Below are positions 22,327 to 30,885 of a DNA stretch of 44,107 bases, in pieces. The stretch's first letter is position 1. Every line of letters starts with the position of its first letter. The DNA comes from Castellaniella sp044508625. Its GTDB lineage: Bacteria; Pseudomonadota; Gammaproteobacteria; Burkholderiales; Burkholderiaceae_B. Below the pieces are notes generated by a model that saw nothing but the letters and a program-made list of their open reading frames with translations, made no database searches and was not told the DNA's origin. The stretch is taken from the NCBI GenBank assembly GCA_044508625.1, contig JBIQHJ010000029.1:1-44107 (forward strand), given 5' to 3'. Position numbers and translations under genes: made by a program.

Positions 22327-23031
22327 TCAGGCGCCGGAGCGCCCGATGGGATAGCTGACGCCGGGGGTGTAGGTGGTGCCGGGAGGCAGCAGCGGCTGCG
22401 GCGTGCCGACGGCTTGCGGCACGGCCTGGCCCTCGGGCGCGGCATTCGCCGTTCCCCGATCGGCGGGGGCGGCGCCCGCGGGCGATCCGGGCCCGCTGCC
22501 CGACGCGAATCCGGCGTTCGACGCAGGCCCCGCGGCCTGGGAAGCCCCGGCAGCCCGGGGATCGGCCCGCTGTTGGCGCGCGGCGGCCTCGGCCGCCTCC
22601 TGGTCGGCCTGCGCCTGGGTGCGCGGCCGGAAGGTCCCCGGGATGTTGATGGTGTTCTCCATGCGCTGGAAGGTGCCGTCGGGACCGAAGCGCAGCCAGG
22701 CTTCCTGGCGGAAATACACGGCGTCCGTGGCGGCGGTGCTCTTGTACCCCCAGCGCGCCAGCACCGTGTCGCCCTGCCGCCAGGTCTGGTCGGGCAAGGC
22801 CCCCAGGTACTCGGAGGCCTGCTCGAGCGTGGTGCGTCCGACCACGATGCGATCGAGCCCGCCCACGTCGAACGTCCGTCCCGTGAAGGTGCACGCGGCA
22901 AGCAGCAGCGACGCGAACAGCGCAGCCACCAGGGACGCGCGACGCGCGCGGGGGTTCGAGGTTTCCGTGCGGCGGGGGCTGGCGAGGAGAGCCGATGCGC
23001 GGCGCGCGCGGAGGTTCGGGACATGCGGCAT
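22327..23031 (-). CDS. BamE/SmpA-like lipoprotein
   Basis: A 234-residue predicted outer-membrane lipoprotein. The lipobox is LLLAAC with the lipidated cysteine at residue 47. After it, 'DVGGLDRIVVGRTTLEQASE' and 'ARWGYKSTAATDAVYFRQEA' follow the fold of BamE/OmlA-type small domains. Residues about 140-220 are Ala/Gly/Pro-rich. The n-region of the signal peptide is odd: NLRARRAS (6-13) recurs as NPRARRAS (26-33). The start at 23031 has GAGGAA 7 bases upstream; a later start cannot be excluded. It lies 106 bp after flgL, in the same direction. Its function is unknown; an envelope role near the hook genes is inferred only from position. Confidence 0.7.
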   Translation of the reverse strand: MPHVPNLRARRASALLASPRRTETSNPRARRASLVAALFASLLLAACTFTGRTFDVGGLDRIVVGRTTLEQASEYLGALPDQTWRQGDTVLARWGYKSTAATDAVYFRQEAWLRFGPDGTFQRMENTINIPGTFRPRTQAQADQEAAEAAARQQRADPRAAGASQAAGPASNAGFASGSGPGSPAGAAPADRGTANAAPEGQAVPQAVGTPQPLLPPGTTYTPGVSYPIGRSGA

Positions 23032-23137
23032 GGAGGTCTTCCTCGGAATTCTTGCCATTCTTCTTCGACCCGTTCGGCCCCGGCCTCGCGGCCGCGGACT
23101 CAAATGCCGTCTTGCCCCGCCGGATGCGCCTGCGGAC

Positions 23138-24427
23138 TCACTTGCCGCCCATGTTGAACAGGCTCAGGCCCTGGATGGTCTGGAACGCCAGGGACGCGCC
23201 CTCGAGCGCCATCTTGCGCAGGTTGAGCTTCATGGTGGCCTCGTAGTAGTCGAGGTCCTCGAGGCGCTGGAGGTCCTTGGCATAGCCCAGCTTGCGCTGC
23301 GTGCCCACGTCGTCCATGGCGGACAGCTCGTTCATGCGCGCGCCGATCGAGGCGCGCACCGTCAGGACGTTGTCGTAGCCGGAGGCCAGTTGCTGCATGG
23401 CGGTGTTGAGGGTGTTGCGCAGGCCGGACTGGGCGCTGGCGTCGGTGGCCGCCGGGGCCTTCAGGGCGGCGATGAGGTTGTCGAGGGTGGCGAACAGGTT
23501 GAAGCCCTGGTCGTGCTGCAAGGGGGTGACGGTGAACTCGTCGCCGGCCGCCGGATCGCCCGAGATCTGGACCTGGGTGCCGGTGTCGACCGGACTCGGC
23601 GGGGTGCCGCCGTCGCTGCGGGTCAAGCTGAGCACTGTCGATCCGGGAGTAAAGACCTGGTCCGTCAAGGTCTCGACCGTAGGCGCAGTCGCAGGGGGCG
23701 GCGGCGCATAATCGGTGATCTCGATGTCGTAGGTCGTCGGGCTGGTGAAGGTGATCTTGAATCCGAGACGTGAATCGGCATTGCCCTGCGCGCTGTCGGC
23801 CACCATCGGCGCGCTCAGCACCGCGGTGCTGCCGGACCCTTGGACCACCTGCCGGCTGGAATAGCCCAGCGCCCCGGGCTGGGCGCGCTGGAACACGTCG
23901 CTGCCCACGTCGCTGCCGGCGATCCGGCGCGTCTGGTCGGCCTGGATGTCGCGCTGCAATCCATCGCCCACGTAGACGCCGGCGTCGGTATAGGCCGGCG
24001 TCTGCCCCTTCGATCCCGAGAACACGTATTGCCCGTTGCCGTCGGTCGTATTGGCGATGGCCAGCATGGCCGCGCGCGCGCCCTCGAGGGCCGTGGCGAG
24101 GGTGCCGCGATCGGCGTCCGACAGCGCGCCGCCGCCCGCCTCGACGACCCGCGTGCGCACGTCCTGCAGCAGGAGGGTCAGCGAGCCCAGGGCGTCCTCC
24201 TCGGTGGCGAGGCTGCGCTGGGCCACGGCGCGGTTTTCCGCGAAGCGCTGGTTCAGGGACTGGGATTGGGCGATGTTGATCGACTGCGAAGCCGCCAGCG
24301 GGTCGTCGGCCGGCGTGACCATGCGCTGGCCCGAGCCGATCTGCTGGTACAGGTGCATCAGGTCGGCCTGCTGGGTGCCGATGGTCTTGAGCCCGGTGTT
24401 GAACAGGAGGTTGGTGCTGATCCGCAT
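23138..24427 (-). CDS. flgL: Hook-filament junction protein FlgL (HAP3)
   Basis: A 429-residue exported protein. N-terminal D0 helix: 'MRISTNLLFNTGLKTIGTQQ' and 'LYQQIGSGQRMVTPADDPLA'. C-terminal D0 helix: 'LEDLDYYEATMKLNLRKMAL' and 'AFQTIQGLSLFNM'. The middle (about 200-330) is the variable domain and makes it longer than the 317 of Salmonella. Together with FlgK it joins the hook to the filament. It follows flgK by 28 bp and should share its sigma-28 promoter. Confidence 0.96.
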   Translation of the reverse strand: MRISTNLLFNTGLKTIGTQQADLMHLYQQIGSGQRMVTPADDPLAASQSINIAQSQSLNQRFAENRAVAQRSLATEEDALGSLTLLLQDVRTRVVEAGGGALSDADRGTLATALEGARAAMLAIANTTDGNGQYVFSGSKGQTPAYTDAGVYVGDGLQRDIQADQTRRIAGSDVGSDVFQRAQPGALGYSSRQVVQGSGSTAVLSAPMVADSAQGNADSRLGFKITFTSPTTYDIEITDYAPPPPATAPTVETLTDQVFTPGSTVLSLTRSDGGTPPSPVDTGTQVQISGDPAAGDEFTVTPLQHDQGFNLFATLDNLIAALKAPAATDASAQSGLRNTLNTAMQQLASGYDNVLTVRASIGARMNELSAMDDVGTQRKLGYAKDLQRLEDLDYYEATMKLNLRKMALEGASLAFQTIQGLSLFNMGGK

Positions 24428-24455
24428 GGCATGGGTCCCGGGATGAAGGCGCGGC

Positions 24456-26138
24456 CTAGCTGCGCAGGCTCAGGAGGGTGTCGAACAGGGTCGAGCTGAC
24501 GTCGATCAGGCGCGAGGCGGCGCGGAACTGCTCTTGGTACTGGTTGAGGTTCATGTATTCCTCGTTCAGGTTCACGCCCGAGACCGCCTGCTGGGCGGAA
24601 TAGTTTTGCTGGATCAGGGTTTCCTGGGCCTTTTGCGCGGTGGTGTTCTGCTGGGTCAGCACGCCGACCTTGTTGACGATCTGGGCGTAGGCCTCGTTCA
24701 GGCTCATGGCGCCGTTGCCCAGGACCTTCGTCGTTTGCAGGGCGGCCAGCTTGAGGGCGATGTCGCCGTTGGCCGGCCCCGCGCCGACCTCCGGCGTCGC
24801 GGGATCGCCGTCGTGATCGACACTGCCGGCCGCCGCGATCCGGCCCGGATCGCTGATGGCGACCCCCAGGCTGGCGGCCGCGTCCCGCGTGGGCTGGATC
24901 AGCCAGCCGTCGCCCGAGGCGGGCGCCGTCACACCCGAGAAATCCACCTGGATGCCGTCGAAGGACAAGATCCCGTTGCCGGCCGCGGCCACGGTGCCGG
25001 CCGGCACGCGGGTCACGGTGTAGCTGGCGCCGTCATAGCTCACCTGGTAGTCCTGGGTGCCCAACTGGTTGGCGTCGGTGATCGTGACGGCGGGATCCGC
25101 CCCCGCGACGTTGCCCTCGCCCCGGATCACCTTGGGGCCCGCGAGGCTGAAGAAATCGCCGCCCTGCACGCCCGTCAGGTCGTAGCCCTGGCGGTGGACC
25201 TCGTTGATGGCCATGGCCAGGCCCGTGGCCAGGCGGCCCAGGTCGTTCTGGACCGTGTCCAGGGCCTCGCGCCGGAACGTCAGCAGGCCGCCGAGCTTGC
25301 CGCCCGTGATCAGGCTGTCTTTCAGCTCGACGGACGTGACGCCGCCCGCGCCGTCCGGGATGGCGTAGCTGACCGCCAGCCGCGAAGGATCGGCGGCGGA
25401 CGGCCGCACGTCGAGATGGAATACCGAGTCGCCGCCCAGGACGACCTGGCCGTTGCCCACGGTGATGTTCACGCGGTCGTCCTGCTCGAAGACGTTGACG
25501 TCGACGAGCTGGCCCAGCTCGGCCACGAGCTGGTCGCGCTGGTCGAACAGGTCGTTGGGCGGCTGTCCGGGCGAGACGGCCTTGGCGGTCGATATCTGGC
25601 GGTTGAGATCCTGGATGCGATCGAGGTAGCTGTTGACCTGGGTGACCGTGGTGCGGATCTGGGTGTTGACGTTGGAGCGCTGCTCGTCCAGGAAGGCGTT
25701 GGCGCTGCGGACCTGGGAGGCCAGGCTGTTGGCCCGGCCCAGCAGCTCTTGGCGGGCGGCGCTGTCGGCGGGCGCGGTGGCCACCGCCTGCAGCCCGTCG
25801 AAGAAGGCCTGGATGGCGGGCGTGATGCCGACGGTGCGGTCGGCCAGCAGGTTGTTGATCTGGCCGATCTGGTCGCCGTAGGTGGCGAGCGCGGCGCCCT
25901 TGGTCTGGGACTGCGTGAGCTGGGTGTACAGGAAATTGTCGTAGGCGCGCTGGACGCCGACGGCGAGCACGCCACGGCCGATCCATCCGCCGGCGGTGGC
26001 CGTCGCGCCCGCGGTCTGCGACAGCACGCTCTGGCGGTTGTAGCCCTCGGTGTCGCTGTTGTTGATATTGTGGCCGGCGGTCTGGAGGCGGTTTTGCGCC
26101 ACCAGCAGCCCTGCTTTGCCCAAGTTCGCCAGATTCAT
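24456..26138 (-). CDS. flgK: Hook-filament junction protein FlgK (HAP1)
   Basis: A 560-residue exported protein. The N-terminus 'NLGKAGLLVAQNRLQTAGHN' plus 'INNSDTEGYNRQSVLSQTAG' and the C-terminus 'SGVNLNEEYMNLNQYQEQFR' plus 'AASRLIDVSSTLFDTLLSLR' are standard for FlgK. It is preceded by a 161-bp gap with a sigma-28 promoter (26208-26234), so it is expressed as a late gene, in agreement with its export after hook completion with the help of FlgN. Confidence 0.97.
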   Translation of the reverse strand: MNLANLGKAGLLVAQNRLQTAGHNINNSDTEGYNRQSVLSQTAGATATAGGWIGRGVLAVGVQRAYDNFLYTQLTQSQTKGAALATYGDQIGQINNLLADRTVGITPAIQAFFDGLQAVATAPADSAARQELLGRANSLASQVRSANAFLDEQRSNVNTQIRTTVTQVNSYLDRIQDLNRQISTAKAVSPGQPPNDLFDQRDQLVAELGQLVDVNVFEQDDRVNITVGNGQVVLGGDSVFHLDVRPSAADPSRLAVSYAIPDGAGGVTSVELKDSLITGGKLGGLLTFRREALDTVQNDLGRLATGLAMAINEVHRQGYDLTGVQGGDFFSLAGPKVIRGEGNVAGADPAVTITDANQLGTQDYQVSYDGASYTVTRVPAGTVAAAGNGILSFDGIQVDFSGVTAPASGDGWLIQPTRDAAASLGVAISDPGRIAAAGSVDHDGDPATPEVGAGPANGDIALKLAALQTTKVLGNGAMSLNEAYAQIVNKVGVLTQQNTTAQKAQETLIQQNYSAQQAVSGVNLNEEYMNLNQYQEQFRAASRLIDVSSTLFDTLLSLRS

Positions 26139-26207
26139 ATGTGCATCGTCCAGTGTTCCGCGCGCCCGCGCCAGGCGCGGGCCGCCGCCTCAGAGGCCTC
26201 ATGTCGA

Positions 26208-26234
26208 TTTACGACGGATCGCCCCCGAAATTTA
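26208..26234 (-). promoter_or_regulatory. Sigma-28 (FliA) promoter of flgK-flgL
   Basis: On the minus strand, TAAATTTC (26234-26227), an 11-bp spacer, then GTCGTAAA (26215-26208). The -35 is identical to that of flgM and the spacing is exact; the -10 is weaker (5 of 8 against GCCGATAA). It lies about 70 bp before the flgK start. Confidence 0.7.
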
Positions 26235-26299
26235 GCTGCCCCGCCCCCTCCGATCCCAGCCATCCCGCCCAGTCCGATCGATCCCCGCGAGACACGGCG

Positions 26300-27271
26300 C
26301 TAGCGCGCATTGAAATACCCCATGATCGAAATCAGCTTGTCGGCATACGAGGGGTCGGTGGCGTAGCCCGCCTCCTGGACCCGGCGCGCCGCCTCCTCGG
26401 CCGAGGGCGCGCTCAGCACCTCGCTGTAGCGCTCGCTGCGGCCGATCAGCCGCGCATAATCGGCGAAGGACTCGGCGTAGGAATCGTAGGCCCGGAACGG
26501 CTGGGTGACCTTGCGGGCCACCCCGTCCTCGTATTCGGTGGTCGTCGCATACACCACGTCGCCCGTCCAGCCTCCGGTCGCCTTGATGCCGAACAGATTG
26601 TGGCTGCTGCTGCCATCGGGGCGCGGGATCTCGCGCCGGCCCCAGCCGGATTCGAGGGCCGCCTGGCTGAGGATGAGCTTGGCGGGCACGCCGCTCTGCG
26701 TGGCGGCGTAGTCGGCCGCCGCCGCCATCTTGTCGACGAACTCGCGGATGTGGCCGGGCGCGCCCCGGATGGCGCCCGAGACTTTCTCGGTCGCGCGGCC
26801 GCTGCCGAGCAGGTCGATCAGCGCCGTGATGGAATCGGCCACCTCGCGGCGGCCCTCGCCGATGCGCGAGCGCAGGCCCGGCAGGCGCGAGGCGGCGGCC
26901 TCGGGCGGATGGGACAAGGGATCGAGCCGGCTCGCGGCGGTCCCGCCGCGCATCTGCGCCAGCAGCGCCTGCGCCAGGCCCAGGCCGGGATTGGACAGGT
27001 TCAGGGCGGCCTGCTCGTCGCCGAGGCTCTGCGCCATGCGCACGCCCGGGGAATCCAGCAGGCCGGGCGTCATCTCGGAGGTCTGGCGCGCCTGCTTGAG
27101 CAGCATCTGGATGAACATGGCCTCGAACTGATGGGCCACGGCCTCCTGCTGCGCGGCCGGCGCGTCGGCGCCCGCGGACACGCCGCGCTTGAGGCGGTTC
27201 AGGCCGCTGAAATCCAGGGCCGAAGGCTGCGCGGCATCGCTGGGGCGCGGGGTGTGGGCGACGAATCCCAT
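26300..27271 (-). CDS. flgJ: Rod-cap and peptidoglycan hydrolase FlgJ
   Basis: A 323-residue two-domain protein. The N-terminal rod-cap part (to about 110) shows 'QFEAMFIQMLLKQARQTSEM'. The C-terminal part (about 165-323) is a glucosaminidase-type muramidase: 'KLILSQAALESGWGRREI' with the catalytic glutamate at E207, then 'SSHNLFGIKATGGWTGDVVY'. It cuts the peptidoglycan so that the rod can pass. It lies 11 bp after flgI and is the last gene before the flgK promoter. Confidence 0.97.
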   Translation of the reverse strand: MGFVAHTPRPSDAAQPSALDFSGLNRLKRGVSAGADAPAAQQEAVAHQFEAMFIQMLLKQARQTSEMTPGLLDSPGVRMAQSLGDEQAALNLSNPGLGLAQALLAQMRGGTAASRLDPLSHPPEAAASRLPGLRSRIGEGRREVADSITALIDLLGSGRATEKVSGAIRGAPGHIREFVDKMAAAADYAATQSGVPAKLILSQAALESGWGRREIPRPDGSSSHNLFGIKATGGWTGDVVYATTTEYEDGVARKVTQPFRAYDSYAESFADYARLIGRSERYSEVLSAPSAEEAARRVQEAGYATDPSYADKLISIMGYFNAR

Positions 27272-27282
27272 GGCCGCCGCCC

Positions 27283-28428
27283 TCAGATGATCTCGAGGTC
27301 GGCGCGCAGCGCGCCGGCGCTCTTGAGGTTCTGCAGGATGGACAGCAGGTCCTGCGGCGTCGCCCCCAGGGCATTGAGCGCGCGCACCACGTCGGCCAGG
27401 TTGGCGCTGGTGTTCACGCGCCGGACCGCGCCGCCCTCGCTGCGCATCTCGATCTGGGTGTTCTCGGTGACCACGGTCTGGCCGCCGCCGAACGGCGTGG
27501 TCGGCTGGCTGACCTGCTGCTGCGGGCTGATGACGATCGACAGGTTGCCGTAGGCGATGGCGGCCTCATCGATGGTCACCGTGCGGTTCATGACGACCGA
27601 GCCCGTGCGCGCGTTGATGACCACGCGGGCGCGCGCCGGCGGCAGCGTCACCTGGAGGTTCTCGACCTGGGACAGGAAGGCCGTCTGCCCGGCCGGATCG
27701 AGCGGCGCGCGCAGCTCGATCGTGCGCGCGTTCAGGGCCTGCGCCGTCTGCCCGCCGAACTTGCGGTTCAGGGCGGCGACCACGTTCTGGGCGATGCCGA
27801 AATCGCTGGAATTGAGCTCGAGGCGCACCCTGCCGTCCTGGGCATAGGTCGTGGGCACGTCGCGCTCGACGATGGCGCCGTCCGGAATGATGCCGCCGTT
27901 GAGCTGGTTGACCTGCACGCTGGCGCCGCCCTGCGAGGCGCCGGCGCCGCCCACCAGCAGGTTGCCCTGCGCCAGGGCGTAGACCTGGCCGTTGGCCCCC
28001 TTGAGCGGGGTCATGAGCAGGGTGCCGCCGCGCAGGCTCTTGGCATTGCCCATCGAGGACACCACCACGTCCAGGGTCTGGCCCGGCTGGGTGAAGGCGG
28101 GCAGGCGCGCCGTCACGATCACGGCGGCGACGTTCTTGACCTGCATATTGGTGCCCTGCGGCACGGTCACGCCGAGCTGCGAGAGCATGTTGGTCAGGCT
28201 CTGCTGGGTGAAGGGCGTCTGGCGCACCTGGTCGCCGCTGCCGTCCAGGCCGACCACCAGGCCGTAGCCGATGAGCTGGTTTTCGCGCACGCCCTGGAAG
28301 GATGCGAGGTCCTTGACGCGCTCGGCCCGCGCGGCGCCCGAGGCCAGCAGCGCGCCGAGGCACAGGAGGGCGAGCCCGCGCGCCGCGCGGCGCGCCAGGA
28401 CATCGAGGAGATCGAGGGATGCGGCCAT
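27283..28428 (-). CDS. flgI: Flagellar P-ring protein FlgI
   Basis: A 381-residue periplasmic protein. Signal peptide: 'GLALLCLGALLASGAARAER', cleavage near residue 35. Mature motifs: 'ENQLIGYGLVVGLDGSGDQV', 'GTLLMTPLKGANGQVYALAQ' and 'VRALNALGATPQDLLSILQN'. The length matches the family. It starts 4 bp after flgH. FlgA (34372-35073) is the chaperone for its assembly. Confidence 0.98.
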   Translation of the reverse strand: MAASLDLLDVLARRAARGLALLCLGALLASGAARAERVKDLASFQGVRENQLIGYGLVVGLDGSGDQVRQTPFTQQSLTNMLSQLGVTVPQGTNMQVKNVAAVIVTARLPAFTQPGQTLDVVVSSMGNAKSLRGGTLLMTPLKGANGQVYALAQGNLLVGGAGASQGGASVQVNQLNGGIIPDGAIVERDVPTTYAQDGRVRLELNSSDFGIAQNVVAALNRKFGGQTAQALNARTIELRAPLDPAGQTAFLSQVENLQVTLPPARARVVINARTGSVVMNRTVTIDEAAIAYGNLSIVISPQQQVSQPTTPFGGGQTVVTENTQIEMRSEGGAVRRVNTSANLADVVRALNALGATPQDLLSILQNLKSAGALRADLEII

Positions 28429-28432
28429 GGCG

Positions 28433-29269
28433 TCAGAACGGGGCGATGTTGAGGAAGAAGCGCTGCAGCCAGCCCATGGTCTGGACCTCGTCCATCACGC
28501 CCTTGCTGCGGTACTCGATGCGCGCGTCGGCCACCTGGGTGGAGGACACGGTGTTGCTGCCGGTGATCGAGCGCGGATCGACGACGCCCGAGAAGCGCAC
28601 ATACTCGCTGCCGCGGTTGATGGCGATCTGCTTTTCGCCGGCGATCTGCAGGTTGCCGTTGGGCAGCACGCCGATGACGGTCGTGGTCAGGGTGCCCGAA
28701 AAGACGTTGGTGGCGCTGCTCGAGCCCTTGCCCTGGGACTGGTTGCCGCTGCCCACCTCGAAATTCTGCTTGGGGCCGAGGTCGGTGGGCAGGATCGCGG
28801 GGGCGAGGGCGATGTCCATGGAGGCGCTGCCGCTGCGGTTGGTGCTGGTGTCCACGCTCTTGGCCGCGTTGGTCTTTTCCTGGATCACCACCGTCACGAT
28901 ATCGCCCACGTTGCGCGGCCGGCGGTCCTCGAACAGGGGATAGTTGCCGTAGGCCGTGGGCTGGTAGATCGAGCCGTTGGCCTGGGCGGCCGGCGGAATG
29001 GGCGGCGGAGGCGGCGCCGTGAGCGGGCCGGTCACGACGGGCTCGGGCGGCACCAGCGCGCAGCCCGAAAGGGCCATCGCCAGCCCCAGCCCGCCCGCGG
29101 CGAGCAGCCGGCGCGCGAGGCCCCCGCGGCCCGGCGCGGCCAAGGCGCGCGGCCGATGCGCGAGGCCCGTCCGCTCGGGCGCGGCCAAGGCGAGCAGCCG
29201 GCGCACAAGTCCCGCGAAAGCCCTGCCGCCCGGCGCGGCCAAGGCGCGCGGCGGGCGATGGCCGGCCAT
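28433..29269 (-). CDS. flgH: Flagellar L-ring lipoprotein FlgH, with repeat-extended N-terminus
   Basis: About 278 residues; the family is usually near 230. The lipobox ALSGC places the lipidated cysteine at about residue 75, far later than normal. Mature FlgH is standard: 'GSIYQPTAYGNYPLFEDRRP', 'VGDIVTVVIQEKTNAAKSVD' and 'ARIEYRSKGVMDEVQTMGWL'. The extra N-terminal part is Arg/Ala/Leu-rich and encoded by tandem repeats (29100-29263). I use the ATG at 29269 because GGAG lies 5-6 bases upstream; ATGs at 29281 and 29302 or a GTG/TTG inside the repeat are possible. If the true start is internal, the repeat is the untranslated leader. Confidence 0.93.
   Translation of the reverse strand: MAGHRPPRALAAPGGRAFAGLVRRLLALAAPERTGLAHRPRALAAPGRGGLARRLLAAGGLGLAMALSGCALVPPEPVVTGPLTAPPPPPIPPAAQANGSIYQPTAYGNYPLFEDRRPRNVGDIVTVVIQEKTNAAKSVDTSTNRSGSASMDIALAPAILPTDLGPKQNFEVGSGNQSQGKGSSSATNVFSGTLTTTVIGVLPNGNLQIAGEKQIAINRGSEYVRFSGVVDPRSITGSNTVSSTQVADARIEYRSKGVMDEVQTMGWLQRFFLNIAPF
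29100..29263 (-). repeat. 45/54-bp tandem repeat in the 5' end of flgH
   Basis: On the plus strand, units 29100-29144 (45 bp), 29145-29189 (45 bp), 29190-29243 (54 bp) and a partial one from 29244 each begin GCG(A/C)GC and end in GGCGCGGCCAAG. All lengths are multiples of three, so the frame is kept. In FlgH they encode repeated 'ALAAP' plus an Arg-rich stretch. Confidence 0.8.
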
Positions 29270-29307
29270 CCGGCACTCCATGGAAAGCACGCGATCCCGC
29301 ATCCGGC

Positions 29308-30093
29308 TTACAACTGCGTCAGGCGCGCAAGCATCTGGTCCGAGGTCTGGACCGCCTTGCTGTTCATCTCGAAGGCGCGCTGCGTGGTGATCATCTTGAC
29401 CAGTTCCTCGGCCACGTTGACGTTCGAGGTCTCGACGTAGTTCTGCAGCAGCACGCCGGCGCCGTCCAGGCCGGGCTGCAGCAGGTTGGCGGGCCCGGAG
29501 GCGTCGGTCTCGAGGTAGAGGTTCTCGCCCTGGCTCTGCAAGCCGGTGCTGTTGATGAAGGTGGCCAATTGCAGTTGGCCGACCTGCACATTGGTGCCGG
29601 TCGCGCCGGGCTGGGTGACCGACACCGTGCCGTCGCGCGCGATGGAAATCGTCAGCGCGTTGTCGGGGATGTTGATGCCCGGCTGCACGGGATAGCCGCC
29701 GGCGGTGACCAGCATGCCGTTCTGGTCGACTTGCAGGCTGCCGTCGCGGGTGTAGGCAAACGAGCCGTCGGGCAGCTCGACTTGCAGGAAGCCGTTGCCC
29801 TGGATGGCGACGTCCAGGCTGTTGCCGGTCTCTTGCAGATTGCCCTGCGTGTGGATGCGCTCGGTGGCCACCGTGCGCGCGCCCGTGCCGATCTGCAGGC
29901 CGGAGGGCAACTGGTTGGCCGCCCCGACCTGGGCGCCGGGCTGGCGCAGCGTCTGGTACATCAGGTCCTCGAACACGGCGCGGCTGCGCTTGAAGCCCGT
30001 GGTGTTGACGTTGGCCAAGTTGTTGGAAATCACGTCCATGCTGGTCTGCTGGGTTTCCAGACCGGTCTTGGCGATCCACAGTGAACGAATCAT
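29308..30093 (-). CDS. flgG: Flagellar distal rod protein FlgG
   Basis: A 261-residue rod protein. The N-terminus 'MIRSLWIAKTGLETQQTSMD', then 'VISNNLANVNTTGFKRSRAV', and the C-terminus 'SNVNVAEELVKMITTQRAFE', then 'MNSKAVQTSDQMLARLTQL', match FlgG at full family length. It lies 29 bp after flgF. flgH begins 38 bp later. Confidence 0.98.
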   Translation of the reverse strand: MIRSLWIAKTGLETQQTSMDVISNNLANVNTTGFKRSRAVFEDLMYQTLRQPGAQVGAANQLPSGLQIGTGARTVATERIHTQGNLQETGNSLDVAIQGNGFLQVELPDGSFAYTRDGSLQVDQNGMLVTAGGYPVQPGINIPDNALTISIARDGTVSVTQPGATGTNVQVGQLQLATFINSTGLQSQGENLYLETDASGPANLLQPGLDGAGVLLQNYVETSNVNVAEELVKMITTQRAFEMNSKAVQTSDQMLARLTQL

Positions 30094-30122
30094 GGTTGTC
30101 TTGCCTGTCGGGGGCGGCGGGC

Positions 30123-30872
30123 TCAGCCCGCCGCCGAGAGAATGGAATTGCCGCGTTCTTCGTTGGTGTTGGCGCTCTGGATGACCTTCATCTGCATCTC
30201 GAACTGGCGCGCGTTGGAAATCATGGCCACCATGGCGGCGGCCGGATCGACGTTGCTCTGCTCGACGAAGCCGGGGGCGATCTTTACCGCGGGATCAGCC
30301 TGCGCCGCCTGCCCGTCGGCCAGGCGGAACAATCCGTCGTCGCCCCGCCGCAACTGGCCGGCCGGCGGATTGACGAGCTTGAGCTGCCCGATCAACTGGA
30401 TGTCGCGCGGATTGTCGCCCGCGCCCAGCGCGCTGATCTGGCCGTCGGTGGCGAAGGTGATGCTGCCGCGCTCGGGCACCTCGATGGCTTGTCCCTCATT
30501 GGACAGGACGGGCAGGCCCGCGTGCGTGACGAGCTGGCTGCGGTCGTTGACGGCGAATTCGCCCGCCCGGGTGTAGGCCTCGCCCTGCGGCGTCTGGACG
30601 GCGAACCAGCCCTCGCCGGCGATGGCCGCATCGAGCGCGCGGCCGGTCTCGTTCATGGCGCCCTGGCGGAAATGGCTGCCGGGCGTCGAGGCGACCGTGG
30701 CCACGCGCGTGGGCAGCTCGCCCGCCTGCGGCACCACGGGGACCGAGCGGTAGACCGCGAGCTGCTCGCGGAACCCCGCCGTCGAGACGTTGGCCATGTT
30801 GTTGCCGATGACCGACTGCTGCTCGAGGATGCGGGCCGCGCCGTTGGCCGCGGTGTAGAGGATGCGATCCAT
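30123..30872 (-). CDS. flgF: Flagellar proximal rod protein FlgF
   Basis: A 249-residue rod protein. 'MDRILYTAANGAARILEQQS', 'VIGNNMANVSTAGFREQLAV' and the C-terminal 'SNVDPAAAMVAMISNARQFE' are family features. Usual length. It lies 13 bp after flgE. Confidence 0.97.
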   Translation of the reverse strand: MDRILYTAANGAARILEQQSVIGNNMANVSTAGFREQLAVYRSVPVVPQAGELPTRVATVASTPGSHFRQGAMNETGRALDAAIAGEGWFAVQTPQGEAYTRAGEFAVNDRSQLVTHAGLPVLSNEGQAIEVPERGSITFATDGQISALGAGDNPRDIQLIGQLKLVNPPAGQLRRGDDGLFRLADGQAAQADPAVKIAPGFVEQSNVDPAAAMVAMISNARQFEMQMKVIQSANTNEERGNSILSAAG

Positions 30873-30885
30873 GGTCCGCGGCCGC

